Assembly: GCA_027021445.1 (NCBI GenBank) | Contig: JALUUH010000058.1 | Span: forward strand, 1-47,079 | Direction: 5' to 3' | Length of the DNA: 47,079 nucleotides | From: Gammaproteobacteria bacterium | GTDB taxonomy: Bacteria > Pseudomonadota > Gammaproteobacteria > S012-40 | Shown here: piece after piece, positions 7,520 through 15,676 of the stretch | How positions within the stretch are numbered: the first letter of the stretch is position 1 | Layout of the letters: each line of letters starts with the position of its first letter | The notes under the pieces: generated by a model | Databases searched by the model: none | What the model was told of the DNA's origin: nothing | The model's input: only the letters and a program-made list of their open reading frames with translations | Position numbers and translations under genes: made by a program

Positions 7520-9309
7520 TACCTTATATGCTGCACTTTAGATCCTGCTCTGCTTTGTTGCTTTTGCTGATGCTATGTAGTGTAGCTTTGGTGCATGCAT
7601 CACAAAAAACGCCATTGCGATTGTATGGGAATTTAGGCTATTACTATACCTATACAAAAGCTGATTCTGGTGTCGAAGGTGAAACCGTAAATTATATCGG
7701 CTCACTGAATGCTTCGAGCTTTTTATGGCGTCCTTGGTTGGCAACTTTGGATATGGGTGGGACAATAAGCGCCACTAACGCCTCTGCGCAGTCGGGGGCA
7801 AGCCAAGAAGCAGAATTTTTATCTTCCAGAATACGTCTTAATTTTCTTCCTCGCAGTCGTGTCCCGCTAAATATCACGTATTATTCAAGCAATAATCTAG
7901 AGCTTAGTGATGTCTCAAATATTTTTGGTTTTGCGGGGAATTATCGCACTCGTTTTTTAGGTGTTAGGCAGAATTTTATTTCTCGCGGCGGTAATCGTGG
8001 AGACGTTTGGTATAACCAGCGTGTTCGAACCACTGATGATTTAGGTGATTTGAGCGATGAAACCTTAGGTTTTAATATAAAAGCAAGAACATCGAAGCAA
8101 AATTTTTATACGCGTGGCTCTTATCAAACACGAGATTCATCATTAATAGAGAATAAAACAACGAATGGTGCGATATCTCTTATGCATCAATATATCCCGA
8201 ATAGGGATTTTTATGTGAAATCACTCACAAGTTATACTCAAGTAGATAATAAGAACGTTAATACCGGTGATTTAGTGAATAATGGTCCGTTTGTCTCTAG
8301 GGCTCAAACGGCTGTGGAGCAATTCAGTAGTTTTTTTTATTGGCGGCCTGTTTATAAGCCTTATACTTTAACGGGTGCGGTTCGCGTGCATCAACGAGAT
8401 CAGGATAGTCAATCGGATGCCTTGGATACAAAGCAACTAGGGGCAAACGGTAATATTTCTGGAAATTATCAAGTAACTAGACGTTTTCGTTTTACAGGTT
8501 CGATTAGTGGCTCATTGTTAGAAAGGTCTGGTTTTACAAATGTTGTTGGCAGTAATCAAAATTTACTGGCATTGTATCAAGGGGATCGTATTTTTTATCG
8601 TGGATTGAGCTATAGTTGGTATGCAAATGGAGGTGTTGGAAATAAAGTTGCTGCCCAATTTGAGGATACAACGCTCACCCAAAATTTTAGTCTTGGTGCC
8701 GGACACAATATACACAAGCGCTGGGTGACAGGTAATCGATCCAGGCTTCGAGCGAATGCAGGGCAGTCCGTCCGGGAGTATTTTGCGACCAGAGATAATG
8801 GTTCTGTTTTAAGTCTATCGCATACTGCGAGCTTGACATATAGTGAACAGTTGAATCGAGGATCTTCGTACGCTCAAATTACGCTCATGGAAGCTCGCAG
8901 TCTTGGTGATGATCTGGAAACACAATTGGTTAACTTGCAACTCTCGCGCAGCTTGCCGGTTAATCGCTTGAGTTCATGGACAGGTAATCTTTCCGCGCAA
9001 AGCACTCGGAGAATTACCGCGCAAACCGTTGATGAAGCTTTTTTTCAAGGGTTTTTAACGACAACATCGGGAAGAATAGGCTATAAACATTCGCGGATGT
9101 TTGGTATATATAAGCTAAAATTTGCGTCTAGAGTCGATTTGTCCGGAACACAAAATCGCTCGGGTGGAGATAGAAAGCAGCTAGACTGGGAGACCCGTTT
9201 TGGTTATGGTATCGGTAAATTAAATACGGCGTTAATTTTACGGTGGCTTGAGAGTGATTCAGGTCTCGGTACTCAGTCCGTGATATTTCAATTGAATAGA
9301 AGTTTTTAA
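7516..9309 (+). CDS. Heme-free outer-membrane beta-barrel of the cytochrome locus
   Basis: A 597-aa protein without CxxCH motifs. A signal peptide (LLLLLMLCSVALVHA) is followed by a tandem series of amphipathic strands with alternating aromatic and polar residues, and it ends in FQLNRSF, the terminal-Phe signature recognised by the BAM machinery. Length suits a barrel of more than 20 strands, comparable to MtrB/PioB-class porins, but I see no clear MtrB signature such as its N-terminal CxxC. Start is TTG 7516 or, more conventionally, ATG 7528, directly before the signal peptide. Placement between the prolyl isomerase and triheme cytochromes suggests a conduit or secretion channel for the locus. 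Specific family unassigned. Confidence 0.75.
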   Translation: MIPYMLHFRSCSALLLLLMLCSVALVHASQKTPLRLYGNLGYYYTYTKADSGVEGETVNYIGSLNASSFLWRPWLATLDMGGTISATNASAQSGASQEAEFLSSRIRLNFLPRSRVPLNITYYSSNNLELSDVSNIFGFAGNYRTRFLGVRQNFISRGGNRGDVWYNQRVRTTDDLGDLSDETLGFNIKARTSKQNFYTRGSYQTRDSSLIENKTTNGAISLMHQYIPNRDFYVKSLTSYTQVDNKNVNTGDLVNNGPFVSRAQTAVEQFSSFFYWRPVYKPYTLTGAVRVHQRDQDSQSDALDTKQLGANGNISGNYQVTRRFRFTGSISGSLLERSGFTNVVGSNQNLLALYQGDRIFYRGLSYSWYANGGVGNKVAAQFEDTTLTQNFSLGAGHNIHKRWVTGNRSRLRANAGQSVREYFATRDNGSVLSLSHTASLTYSEQLNRGSSYAQITLMEARSLGDDLETQLVNLQLSRSLPVNRLSSWTGNLSAQSTRRITAQTVDEAFFQGFLTTTSGRIGYKHSRMFGIYKLKFASRVDLSGTQNRSGGDRKQLDWETRFGYGIGKLNTALILRWLESDSGLGTQSVIFQLNRSF

Positions 9310-9556
9310 TTATGGGGGGAGTTCTGTAATATCATTGCAGAATAGGTATGTTTTTAAAAGTGTTTAGGGTGGGTGCCAGGTTTAATCTATAGTTATGCTT
9401 GTTAATATGCTCAATCAGCAAGGTGTGAGGAAGGCGAATAGTGGACTATTTAACTGACGAACAATCGAGATGAACAGAGATAGATTGGCGATCAAAAAAA
9501 TATAGATTTGTTGTGAATACCGCCCTTTAAGTAATAATAAACGGAGAACTGTAGTT

Positions 9557-10012
9557 ATGAAAGCCAAAACAGAGCGTACAGCGATGTGGAAATTTACCCT
9601 GTTTGGGGTATTGGCATGGATGGGTGTGTTAGTTGCACCTGAGCCTGCTCAGGCAGAGTATGCTGATGTAGTAATGAATAACTATGCGGATGCTGCAGGT
9701 ATGCGACCAGTTGTTTTCCCGCACTGGTATCACCGTATTCGTTTTCGTTGCAAGGTATGCCATGCGGATTTGGGGTTTAAATTTAAAGCCGGTGGTAACA
9801 AGATCACTATGGCGAAAATAATCGACGGAAAATTCTGTGGTGCTTGCCACAATGGTGAAGTTTCATGGTCGGTAGAGAATTGCGGTTTGTGCCATTCAGG
9901 TATTCCAGGTACACCTACTCATATTAGTGGAAGTACGGTACAGCGCCTTGTCGCGCCAGCCTATAAAATATTGGATAAAAAGAAGACTGTGCAAGACGGA
10001 TATAATAAGTAG
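9557..10012 (+). CDS. Triheme c7-type periplasmic cytochrome 1
   Basis: A 151-aa exported protein with a signal peptide ending PAQAEYA and three heme sites (CKVCH, CGACH, CGLCH). The arrangement VVFPHWYHRIRFRCKVCH, then ITMAKIIDGKFCGACHNG, then a third CxxCH is the c(7)-type triheme domain known from Geobacter-like periplasmic carriers; the early His in FPHWYH is the expected distal ligand. GGAG lies 10 nt before the ATG. It is 22 bp upstream of a second triheme gene, so probably co-transcribed. Probable role: electron shuttling across the periplasm to the outer-membrane or extracellular cytochromes. Confidence 0.9.
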   Translation: MKAKTERTAMWKFTLFGVLAWMGVLVAPEPAQAEYADVVMNNYADAAGMRPVVFPHWYHRIRFRCKVCHADLGFKFKAGGNKITMAKIIDGKFCGACHNGEVSWSVENCGLCHSGIPGTPTHISGSTVQRLVAPAYKILDKKKTVQDGYNK

Positions 10013-10033
10013 ATATCGAGAGGAATTTCTATA

Positions 10034-10735
10034 ATGAAAACAGTGATAAAGAGTTTTACAATAGCTATTTCTGCAGCGGTTCTGCTTCCGGTATCCGCGA
10101 TAGCATTTGAAGCTTCTCCATTATCATTGGCTGCTACTAAGCCAGTGTCATCGGCAGAAGTAACCGGGTCAGTACCCGCAAAAATCAGCGTTTCAAATGC
10201 CAATGTGTTTAATCGGTTATTGAAAAAAATAGAAGACCCAAATGCAGCGCCCGCAGATGATGGTATTCATGATATAGAAAATGAGCCTACATTTGCATTA
10301 CAACCACCTAAAATAGCGTATAAGGGATTACCAACGTCTGAATATGGTAACCATATTGATTGGGTTAAGGCTTTGGATGATGGTTTATTAGATCCTCGTT
10401 ATGATCGAGTTGACCCTTCTATTGAACCATTTGTGATGGACTTGGATATTGTTCGTCCAGTAAAAGCATCTGTGCCTGATGTGGTTTTCCCTCATAAGCC
10501 TCATACTCAATGGTTGCACTGCTCAAATTGTCATCCAAAAATATTTATACCGCAACGTTTGGCAAATCAAATCAATATGTCGGCGATAATTCTGGGTCAA
10601 AAATGTGGCGTATGTCATGGCAAGGTGTCATTCCCTCCTACGACTAAGTCTTGCAAAAAATGCCATTCAAAGCCCAAGCCGAGTGACTGGACACCTCCAT
10701 TAAGTGATGCGACAGTTAAAAACCCCTGGCGCTAA
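10034..10735 (+). CDS. Triheme c7-type cytochrome 2 with extra N-terminal domain
   Basis: A 233-aa exported protein. After the signal peptide and a low-complexity linker comes a conserved non-heme segment (DDGIHDIENEP, WVKALDDGLLDPR; about residues 75-125), then a C-terminal triheme domain (FPHKPHTQWLHCSNCHP, CGVCHGK, CKKCH). The same non-heme segment and heme domain recur in the protein at 12891, so the two are paralogs flanking the cupredoxin gene. An AGAGG Shine-Dalgarno is 10 nt before the ATG, and a strong terminator follows at 10768. Probably a periplasmic carrier; the N-terminal segment may be a docking domain (inference). Confidence 0.9.
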   Translation: MKTVIKSFTIAISAAVLLPVSAIAFEASPLSLAATKPVSSAEVTGSVPAKISVSNANVFNRLLKKIEDPNAAPADDGIHDIENEPTFALQPPKIAYKGLPTSEYGNHIDWVKALDDGLLDPRYDRVDPSIEPFVMDLDIVRPVKASVPDVVFPHKPHTQWLHCSNCHPKIFIPQRLANQINMSAIILGQKCGVCHGKVSFPPTTKSCKKCHSKPKPSDWTPPLSDATVKNPWR

Positions 10736-10767
10736 AATAACGATCCAGGATTAGGTTTAGTATTACT

Positions 10768-10805
10768 AACACAGCATACCCGCAAAGGGTGTGTTGTGTT
10801 TTTTT
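10768..10805 (+). terminator. Rho-independent terminator after triheme gene 2
   Basis: A 14-bp stem (10768-10781 with 10787-10800, two G-U pairs) with a GCAAA loop runs straight into a T-tract. It closes the first part of the cytochrome locus, so the genes from 11096 need their own promoter. Confidence 0.88.
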
Positions 10806-11095
10806 GGAGTTTACTCAGTAAATCACTATTCACAACGCTGATGGTCTTAGTCAGTTAATATCTTTTGTGCGTATTGCATGTTATTCGATTTAGTGCGTAT
10901 CCTCTAAGCTTTTTATAATTGCCTGGTTAACTATTTGCTATCAGTTATTGCGATGGGATGCAATATTTTTTAACGCTTAGGAGTCTATAGAATTTAAAGC
11001 GGGTCGGTGCCCGTGGCGTGCAATAATACCTAAATCACAATTGCTGTGGGTATCTGTGAATCGCATAATTTCTGATATAGATTTAAAAAGGATGG
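10806..11095. other. Gene-free spacer before the cupredoxin gene
   Basis: Together with the terminator this makes a 360-bp gap. A TATAAT-like hexamer occurs near 10911 but lacks a good -35 partner at 17 bp. It should contain the promoter of the cupredoxin gene; nothing else is recognisable. Confidence 0.4.
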
Positions 11096-12646
11096 ATGTC
11101 AGTAACTATGAAACTAAGTATAAAATGTGTGCGTTTATTTATTATAAGTTTGGTTTGTGTTGTTGGGTTTTCAGCGTGTGCGAATTGGAACTGGCTACAA
11201 AAGTCAGATGACAAACAGACTGTTGGTGCTGAGCCTATAATTTCTAATGCGAAAAAAAATGACCAAGGCCCTAAGTCAGGTAGCGAGCACAAAGTTGATC
11301 CGATAGTCGCGAAAGAAGATAAAGATGTTGAAATATCGGTGGTCAAATTAATTGATTCAGCCGCAGCTGAGCCGCTTCCTATTGAAGACCTGGCGGTCGA
11401 TAACACTGTTATTTCTCCCTCAAATACGGCACCAATCCCAACAGATCCAAATACTTTTGTCATAAAAGTCAAGAAAAAGGATAAAAAGCATCCCCATTTC
11501 GGTTTAGGAAACGTTATGGGGTTTGAGGTCAATGGAGATCAAGGGCGACCTATATTTGTAGTGCGTGGACAATCGTATATCTTCCAAGTGAGAACAAACA
11601 TCAAGCATGATTTTTACATTAGCCGTAGCCCACAGGGCTGGGGTGCATCGGTATATACAAAAGGGATTGTTGGGCAATTTACCTATGAAGGTGATGTAAG
11701 TTTTCAGCCTGATGCCAGTACGCCCGATAAGTTGTTTTATCAGTGCCGAAATCACCCGTCAATGGGGGGGTCGATTGTGGTCTTGAATGAGGGTGATGAT
11801 CTTAAGGCTGCTGAAGCCAAATATTTGGCAAATAGAGAGAAGCAAGCAAAGGCTAGCCCCATTGTTGGGAATAAGAAAAAGGGATTGACCGAAAACGATG
11901 TAAAGCAAAAAATTTCTTATGTTGATATGTTGTTGCGTTTTAAAGGGAAAAGCCTTGCCCAAGATATCAAAAAAGAAGTTGAGACTAAAATAAAGCTGGC
12001 AAAGAAAGCCTTAGCCAGTGGAAATAAAAAGGCCGCTATGGATCAGGCGGAGTTGGCAGTCTCGATGTTTAAGAGCCCACCGAAAGCGGGGCCAACAGCT
12101 GCAGAAATTGCTGAATTAAAAGCGGATTACGAGAGTCATTTAGGTGGTTTGATGAGTTTAGTTGAGTCACATAAGGCGGCTATTCAATCGGCCAAAAAGA
12201 ACAAAGAAACATTTTCGAATTACGATCAGAAAAAGGTTAAAAAGTTGAAGGCTTCTGCGGCATCTTTAGCGAAAGCTAAGAAATTTGTTAAGGCCAGAAA
12301 GGAAATTTCGCTCGCAGAAAAAATTGTAACAGAGTCTCTCAATGCAATGCTGGGTTCAAAAACAATTGTCTATGAATTGAAGTTTGATACGCCCAAAGAT
12401 GAATATGACTACGAGGTAAAGCGCTACGTGAGCTATTTAGAATTAATTCCTGTTGCATTAGAAGTTAAGAAGCCGCGTCCTGCATCGGTTAAATTAATGG
12501 AAACCTACCGAAAAAAAGGTGAGTTTTTTGCGAGTAAAGCGGAAGAGTCATCAGCCGCCGGAAGACATAAAGAAGCCATCGTGGTTATTAAAGACGCAAC
12601 CAAGGAAGTTCGCAGAGGGCTAATGATTCTTGGGGTTTCAATGTAG
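11096..12646 (+). CDS. Cupredoxin-domain lipoprotein with helical C-terminal region
   Basis: A 516-aa protein beginning with a lipoprotein signal (lipobox GFSAC), a Ser/Lys/Pro-rich linker to about residue 125, and a cupredoxin domain at about 130-235. The type 1 copper ligands can be read directly: His171 (KHDFYIS), Cys217, His220 and Met223 (YQCRNHPSMGG). The Cys-x2-His-x2-Met spacing matches amicyanin. Residues 240-516 are Lys/Ala-rich helices in three hairpin-like units, possibly a docking surface. It lies between the two paralogous triheme genes, behind its own upstream terminator. Probably a membrane-tethered copper electron carrier exchanging electrons with the triheme cytochromes; the copper site is predicted, the partnership inferred. 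Confidence 0.82.
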   Translation: MSVTMKLSIKCVRLFIISLVCVVGFSACANWNWLQKSDDKQTVGAEPIISNAKKNDQGPKSGSEHKVDPIVAKEDKDVEISVVKLIDSAAAEPLPIEDLAVDNTVISPSNTAPIPTDPNTFVIKVKKKDKKHPHFGLGNVMGFEVNGDQGRPIFVVRGQSYIFQVRTNIKHDFYISRSPQGWGASVYTKGIVGQFTYEGDVSFQPDASTPDKLFYQCRNHPSMGGSIVVLNEGDDLKAAEAKYLANREKQAKASPIVGNKKKGLTENDVKQKISYVDMLLRFKGKSLAQDIKKEVETKIKLAKKALASGNKKAAMDQAELAVSMFKSPPKAGPTAAEIAELKADYESHLGGLMSLVESHKAAIQSAKKNKETFSNYDQKKVKKLKASAASLAKAKKFVKARKEISLAEKIVTESLNAMLGSKTIVYELKFDTPKDEYDYEVKRYVSYLELIPVALEVKKPRPASVKLMETYRKKGEFFASKAEESSAAGRHKEAIVVIKDATKEVRRGLMILGVSM

Positions 12647-12767
12647 TGTGGCTGCCATATTTGTTTAGTTCTTTGTGATGGCGCTTGCTTTAAATAATTG
12701 AATTGCTGTAAATAATTAAGTTTCGTTGGTATAGCCTAGGTGCTTTTTCGTAAATCCTTCATAAAAT

Positions 12768-12791
12768 GAGAAGTTCGGTTGCGAACTTCTC
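12768..12791. terminator. Hairpin after the cupredoxin gene
   Basis: GAGAAGTTCG-gttg-CGAACTTCTC is a perfect 10-bp stem with a 4-nt loop, 121 bp past the cupredoxin stop. Only a weak T-run (CGTTT) follows, so it may be a terminator, an mRNA-stabilising hairpin or a protein site. Confidence 0.55.
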
Positions 12792-12890
12792 TCGTTTCCG
12801 ATAAGTTATATCTCAATACTAAGTTGTCACCTCATATAGAATTTTGAGTTATATAACAGGCTAATGAATAGTCGGATTAAAAACAAATAG

Positions 12891-13523
12891 ATGTCGAGAG
12901 AGATGATGTATATGTCGAACCTAGATCCACTCGAATATAGCCGCTGGAGCCAAATTATTGTCCTTGTGGTGATAACAACGCTGATTTCGATGAGCGGAGT
13001 GTTTGCTGCTGAATTGACTAAGCCGGGAGTCTATGAAGAATCGACCGGACATTTTCAGTTGCAGGGTGATGTTATTCCAATCACCGAAGATGGTATACAT
13101 GACCCGAATAATGAAGCTTCTCGATTGCTCCAGCCGCCTGCTGAAGCAATGTTGAATTTTCCACGTGATGACCGAGGAGTCATTAATTGGGTAAAGGCGC
13201 TGGATGATGGTTTAATTGATCCACGTACCAGTATCGATGGTGACGAAAAGATGCATGCGGTAGATTTTGATGTCATCTTTGAGAATACGGCATCCATGCC
13301 CTATGTTCGATTTCCTCATCGACCACATACGATATGGTTGACCTGTCAAAACTGTCATCCTGCTATTTTTATTCCCCAGCGGGGGTCTAACCCAGTCACC
13401 ATGGCAGCCATCATGAAAGGCGAGTACTGTGGTGTATGTCATGGGAAAGTTGCTTTTCCGCCATATGAGTGTAAAAGATGTCACAGAGAAGCCAGAAAAA
13501 GCGTCGGTTTACGCTACAAATAA
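12891..13523 (+). CDS. Triheme c7-type cytochrome 3 (paralog of cytochrome 2)
   Basis: A 210-aa exported protein with a long polar n-region before the hydrophobic segment (IIVLVVITTLISMSGVFAA). It repeats the layout of the protein at 10034: EDGIHDPNNEA, WVKALDDGLIDPR, then FPHRPHTIWLTCQNCHP, CGVCHGK and CKRCH, giving three hemes. Several ATGs (12891, 12903, 12906, 12912) could serve as start; the first is kept. Its 3' end overlaps the NHL lipoprotein 2 ORF by 46 bp, suggesting translational coupling. Predicted periplasmic electron carrier. Confidence 0.88.
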   Translation: MSREMMYMSNLDPLEYSRWSQIIVLVVITTLISMSGVFAAELTKPGVYEESTGHFQLQGDVIPITEDGIHDPNNEASRLLQPPAEAMLNFPRDDRGVINWVKALDDGLIDPRTSIDGDEKMHAVDFDVIFENTASMPYVRFPHRPHTIWLTCQNCHPAIFIPQRGSNPVTMAAIMKGEYCGVCHGKVAFPPYECKRCHREARKSVGLRYK

Positions 13524-14515
13524 TTTTTCATGGAATGTTGCTAACACTGCTCATATTAATGAGTGGTTGCACAATTATGCCTGTTCAGAGTATTCAACCC
13601 CTTCAACCTATTCACTATACGAGTGGTGAAAAAGCGCAAACCCTGCGCTATGCAAATACCTTGAACGAAATAGGTTTAGGCTCAGAGGATTATTTGACTC
13701 GTATCATCGCAGGTGAAAAAGTTCAGGATATAAAACAACCTACTGCCATTGGTATTCGTGATCACCTAATGTTTATTGCCGATGTGGGTTCTGGGCTTAT
13801 CTATAAATATGATTTTAATAAAAAGCGCATGGTGATATTAAATGGCGTTGGAGATCGAGTGCAGGGAGAGGTTTCTGATATCTATGTTGCGCGAGATTAT
13901 TCCTTTTATGTGGCCGATGTACTTGCTAAGCGCGTATTGCATTTTTCTGAATCAGGCTCTTTGTTAAAAATATTCAGTGATGCACCAAACCTGTCCAGTC
14001 CTATCTCAGTCTTTGTTGATGAGGATGCCAAAGAGGTGTTGGTGGCAGATGAAAACTTTAGCCATATTGTGGTATTCAATTATGCCGGAGAGCCGGTGTA
14101 TGGTATGGGTTCGCGTGGAGAAGGGCCTGGCAAGTTTCGTATAATTACGGACATGATTCCTATCGAAGAAGGCTTTCTAGTGAGTGATCGCATTGAATAC
14201 AGTGTTCAAGTGCTTGATCGTCAAGGAAAGTACATGACTCATTTTGGCGAAGGTGATTTATTGTTTCCAACCGCTTTAGCAATGGATAAATACGGTCGTA
14301 TTTATGTCGCTGAAAAAGCGGAAAGTGTTATCAAAGTATTTAAAAATGGCAAAGTGATCGATGTTATTGGTCGTAATGGTTACGGTCGTGGCGAGTTTCG
14401 TCATATCAGCGATATGAAAATCGCCAAAGATCAGCTTTATGTTGTTGATAATCTAAACGGACGCATTCAAATATTCGATATTCTGCCCGCAAATCAAGCC
14501 AGCCTATTGCAATAA
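13478..14515 (+). CDS. NHL-repeat beta-propeller lipoprotein 2
   Basis: A 345-aa predicted lipoprotein: basic n-region (RSQKKRR), hydrophobic segment and lipobox LMSGC, then repeated NHL blades (PTAIGIRDHLMFIADVGSG, SDIYVARDYSFYVADVL, PISVFVDEDAKEVLVADE, PTALAMDKYGRIYVAEKA, ISDMKIAKDQLYVVDNLNGRIQIF). The start at 13478 lies inside the triheme 3 gene; ATG 13535 would also leave a usable lipoprotein signal. It is 8 bp before the next NHL gene, so one operon is likely. Probable role: envelope scaffold or assembly factor for the cytochromes. Confidence 0.85.
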   Translation: MSQRSQKKRRFTLQIIFHGMLLTLLILMSGCTIMPVQSIQPLQPIHYTSGEKAQTLRYANTLNEIGLGSEDYLTRIIAGEKVQDIKQPTAIGIRDHLMFIADVGSGLIYKYDFNKKRMVILNGVGDRVQGEVSDIYVARDYSFYVADVLAKRVLHFSESGSLLKIFSDAPNLSSPISVFVDEDAKEVLVADENFSHIVVFNYAGEPVYGMGSRGEGPGKFRIITDMIPIEEGFLVSDRIEYSVQVLDRQGKYMTHFGEGDLLFPTALAMDKYGRIYVAEKAESVIKVFKNGKVIDVIGRNGYGRGEFRHISDMKIAKDQLYVVDNLNGRIQIFDILPANQASLLQ

Positions 14516-14523
14516 ACGGGTCG

Positions 14524-15651
14524 ATGATTATGTTTCGACGATTCCTGTTTCTGTGCTGCATTGCTTTACTGTCCGCTTGTGCAACACCAAAACAATTTGC
14601 TTATATAGAGACTGCTGAAAGCAAAGTTTGGCCCCCGCCCCCACTCGCTCCGCGTTATCAATTTATGGGTTATCTTGAAGGTGAGACCAATCTAGTGTCT
14701 GCCCAGGCAGAAACGCATTATGTGCGAGATTTTTTTTCATTTTTGCTCGGAGTTGTGTTTGGCGACGAGGAGCCTCTCAAATTAGAAAGACCGTATTCGG
14801 GTTATGTTGATTCAGACCAGCAGAGAATATATGTGGCGGATGGGCAGGGCCGGAAAGTCATCGTCTTTGATGTCAATAAAAACCAAGTTTTAAATTGGCA
14901 GAATTCCAGCGAATACCTGGGTTTTGTGACCCCGGTAGGAATTGCAAAAGGGGCGAATGATACCTTATTAGTCTCTGATGCAGGTTTAGGCGTTATTGTC
15001 ATTCTTGATCAAAGCGGAGACCCCGTTGGTCGAATAGATCATGTTTTATTGGAGCGGCCAGCAGGTATTGTACGCCATGCCAAGTCTGGATTAATCTTTG
15101 TTGCGGATACTCCACGGCATGTTATTCGTGTGTTTAATGATCAAGGCGAATTGCTTCGAACCATCGGTAAAAAAGGTGACCAGGCGCTGCAATTTAATTC
15201 ACCCACGCATCTTGCGCTGCATAATGACGAATTATATGTGTCGGATACCTTGAATTCTCGGATTCAGGTGTTGGGCGTGGATGGAAAATATCGTCGTGAG
15301 TTTGGGAAACGCGGCCTGTATCTGGGCAATATGCCGAGACCGAAAGGTGTGGCGGTTGATCCAGAAGGGCGGATTTACGTTGTAGAATCTTACTATGACT
15401 ATCTGTTAGTATACGACGCACAAGGGAGGCCATTACTACCGATTGGGGGTAGTGGTAGGGGCGCAGGTCAGTTTAATTTGCCGTCAGGTGTGTGGACCGA
15501 CGATGCAGGTAAGATTTACGTTGCTGACATGTTTAATAATAGAGTAGCGGTTTTTCAGTATATCTTTGAGGATACGATTAATAGTGACCGAGACATATTG
15601 CAAAAATCGATTCCACTCAAAATCGGGACTCAATCAAAGGTGTTTCATTGA
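14524..15651 (+). CDS. NHL-repeat beta-propeller lipoprotein 3
   Basis: A 375-aa predicted lipoprotein with lipobox LLSAC and at least five NHL blades, among them PVGIAKGANDTLLVSDAG, AGIVRHAKSGLIFVADTPRHVIRVF, PTHLALHNDELYVSDTLNSRIQVL, PKGVAVDPEGRIYVVES and PSGVWTDDAGKIYVADMFNNRVAVF. It resembles the protein at 4092 in its N-terminal phrase (VWPPPPLAPRYQFMGYL versus RWPEPPAKARVSYQGFI), so the two are probably paralogs. It ends 25 bp before the dodecaheme cytochrome gene and is likely co-transcribed with it. Confidence 0.87.
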   Translation: MIMFRRFLFLCCIALLSACATPKQFAYIETAESKVWPPPPLAPRYQFMGYLEGETNLVSAQAETHYVRDFFSFLLGVVFGDEEPLKLERPYSGYVDSDQQRIYVADGQGRKVIVFDVNKNQVLNWQNSSEYLGFVTPVGIAKGANDTLLVSDAGLGVIVILDQSGDPVGRIDHVLLERPAGIVRHAKSGLIFVADTPRHVIRVFNDQGELLRTIGKKGDQALQFNSPTHLALHNDELYVSDTLNSRIQVLGVDGKYRREFGKRGLYLGNMPRPKGVAVDPEGRIYVVESYYDYLLVYDAQGRPLLPIGGSGRGAGQFNLPSGVWTDDAGKIYVADMFNNRVAVFQYIFEDTINSDRDILQKSIPLKIGTQSKVFH

Positions 15652-15676
15652 ACGAGTGCTAGCGAGCTGATAACGC

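Noticed and set aside
7516-9309. MtrB identity for the beta-barrel
   Set aside because: No N-terminal CxxC and no MtrA-type decaheme neighbour, so only a general outer-membrane barrel call is justified.
10895-10916. Promoter upstream of the cupredoxin gene
   Set aside because: A TATAAT-like box exists, but the hexamer 17 bp upstream does not resemble a -35 element, so no promoter was called.
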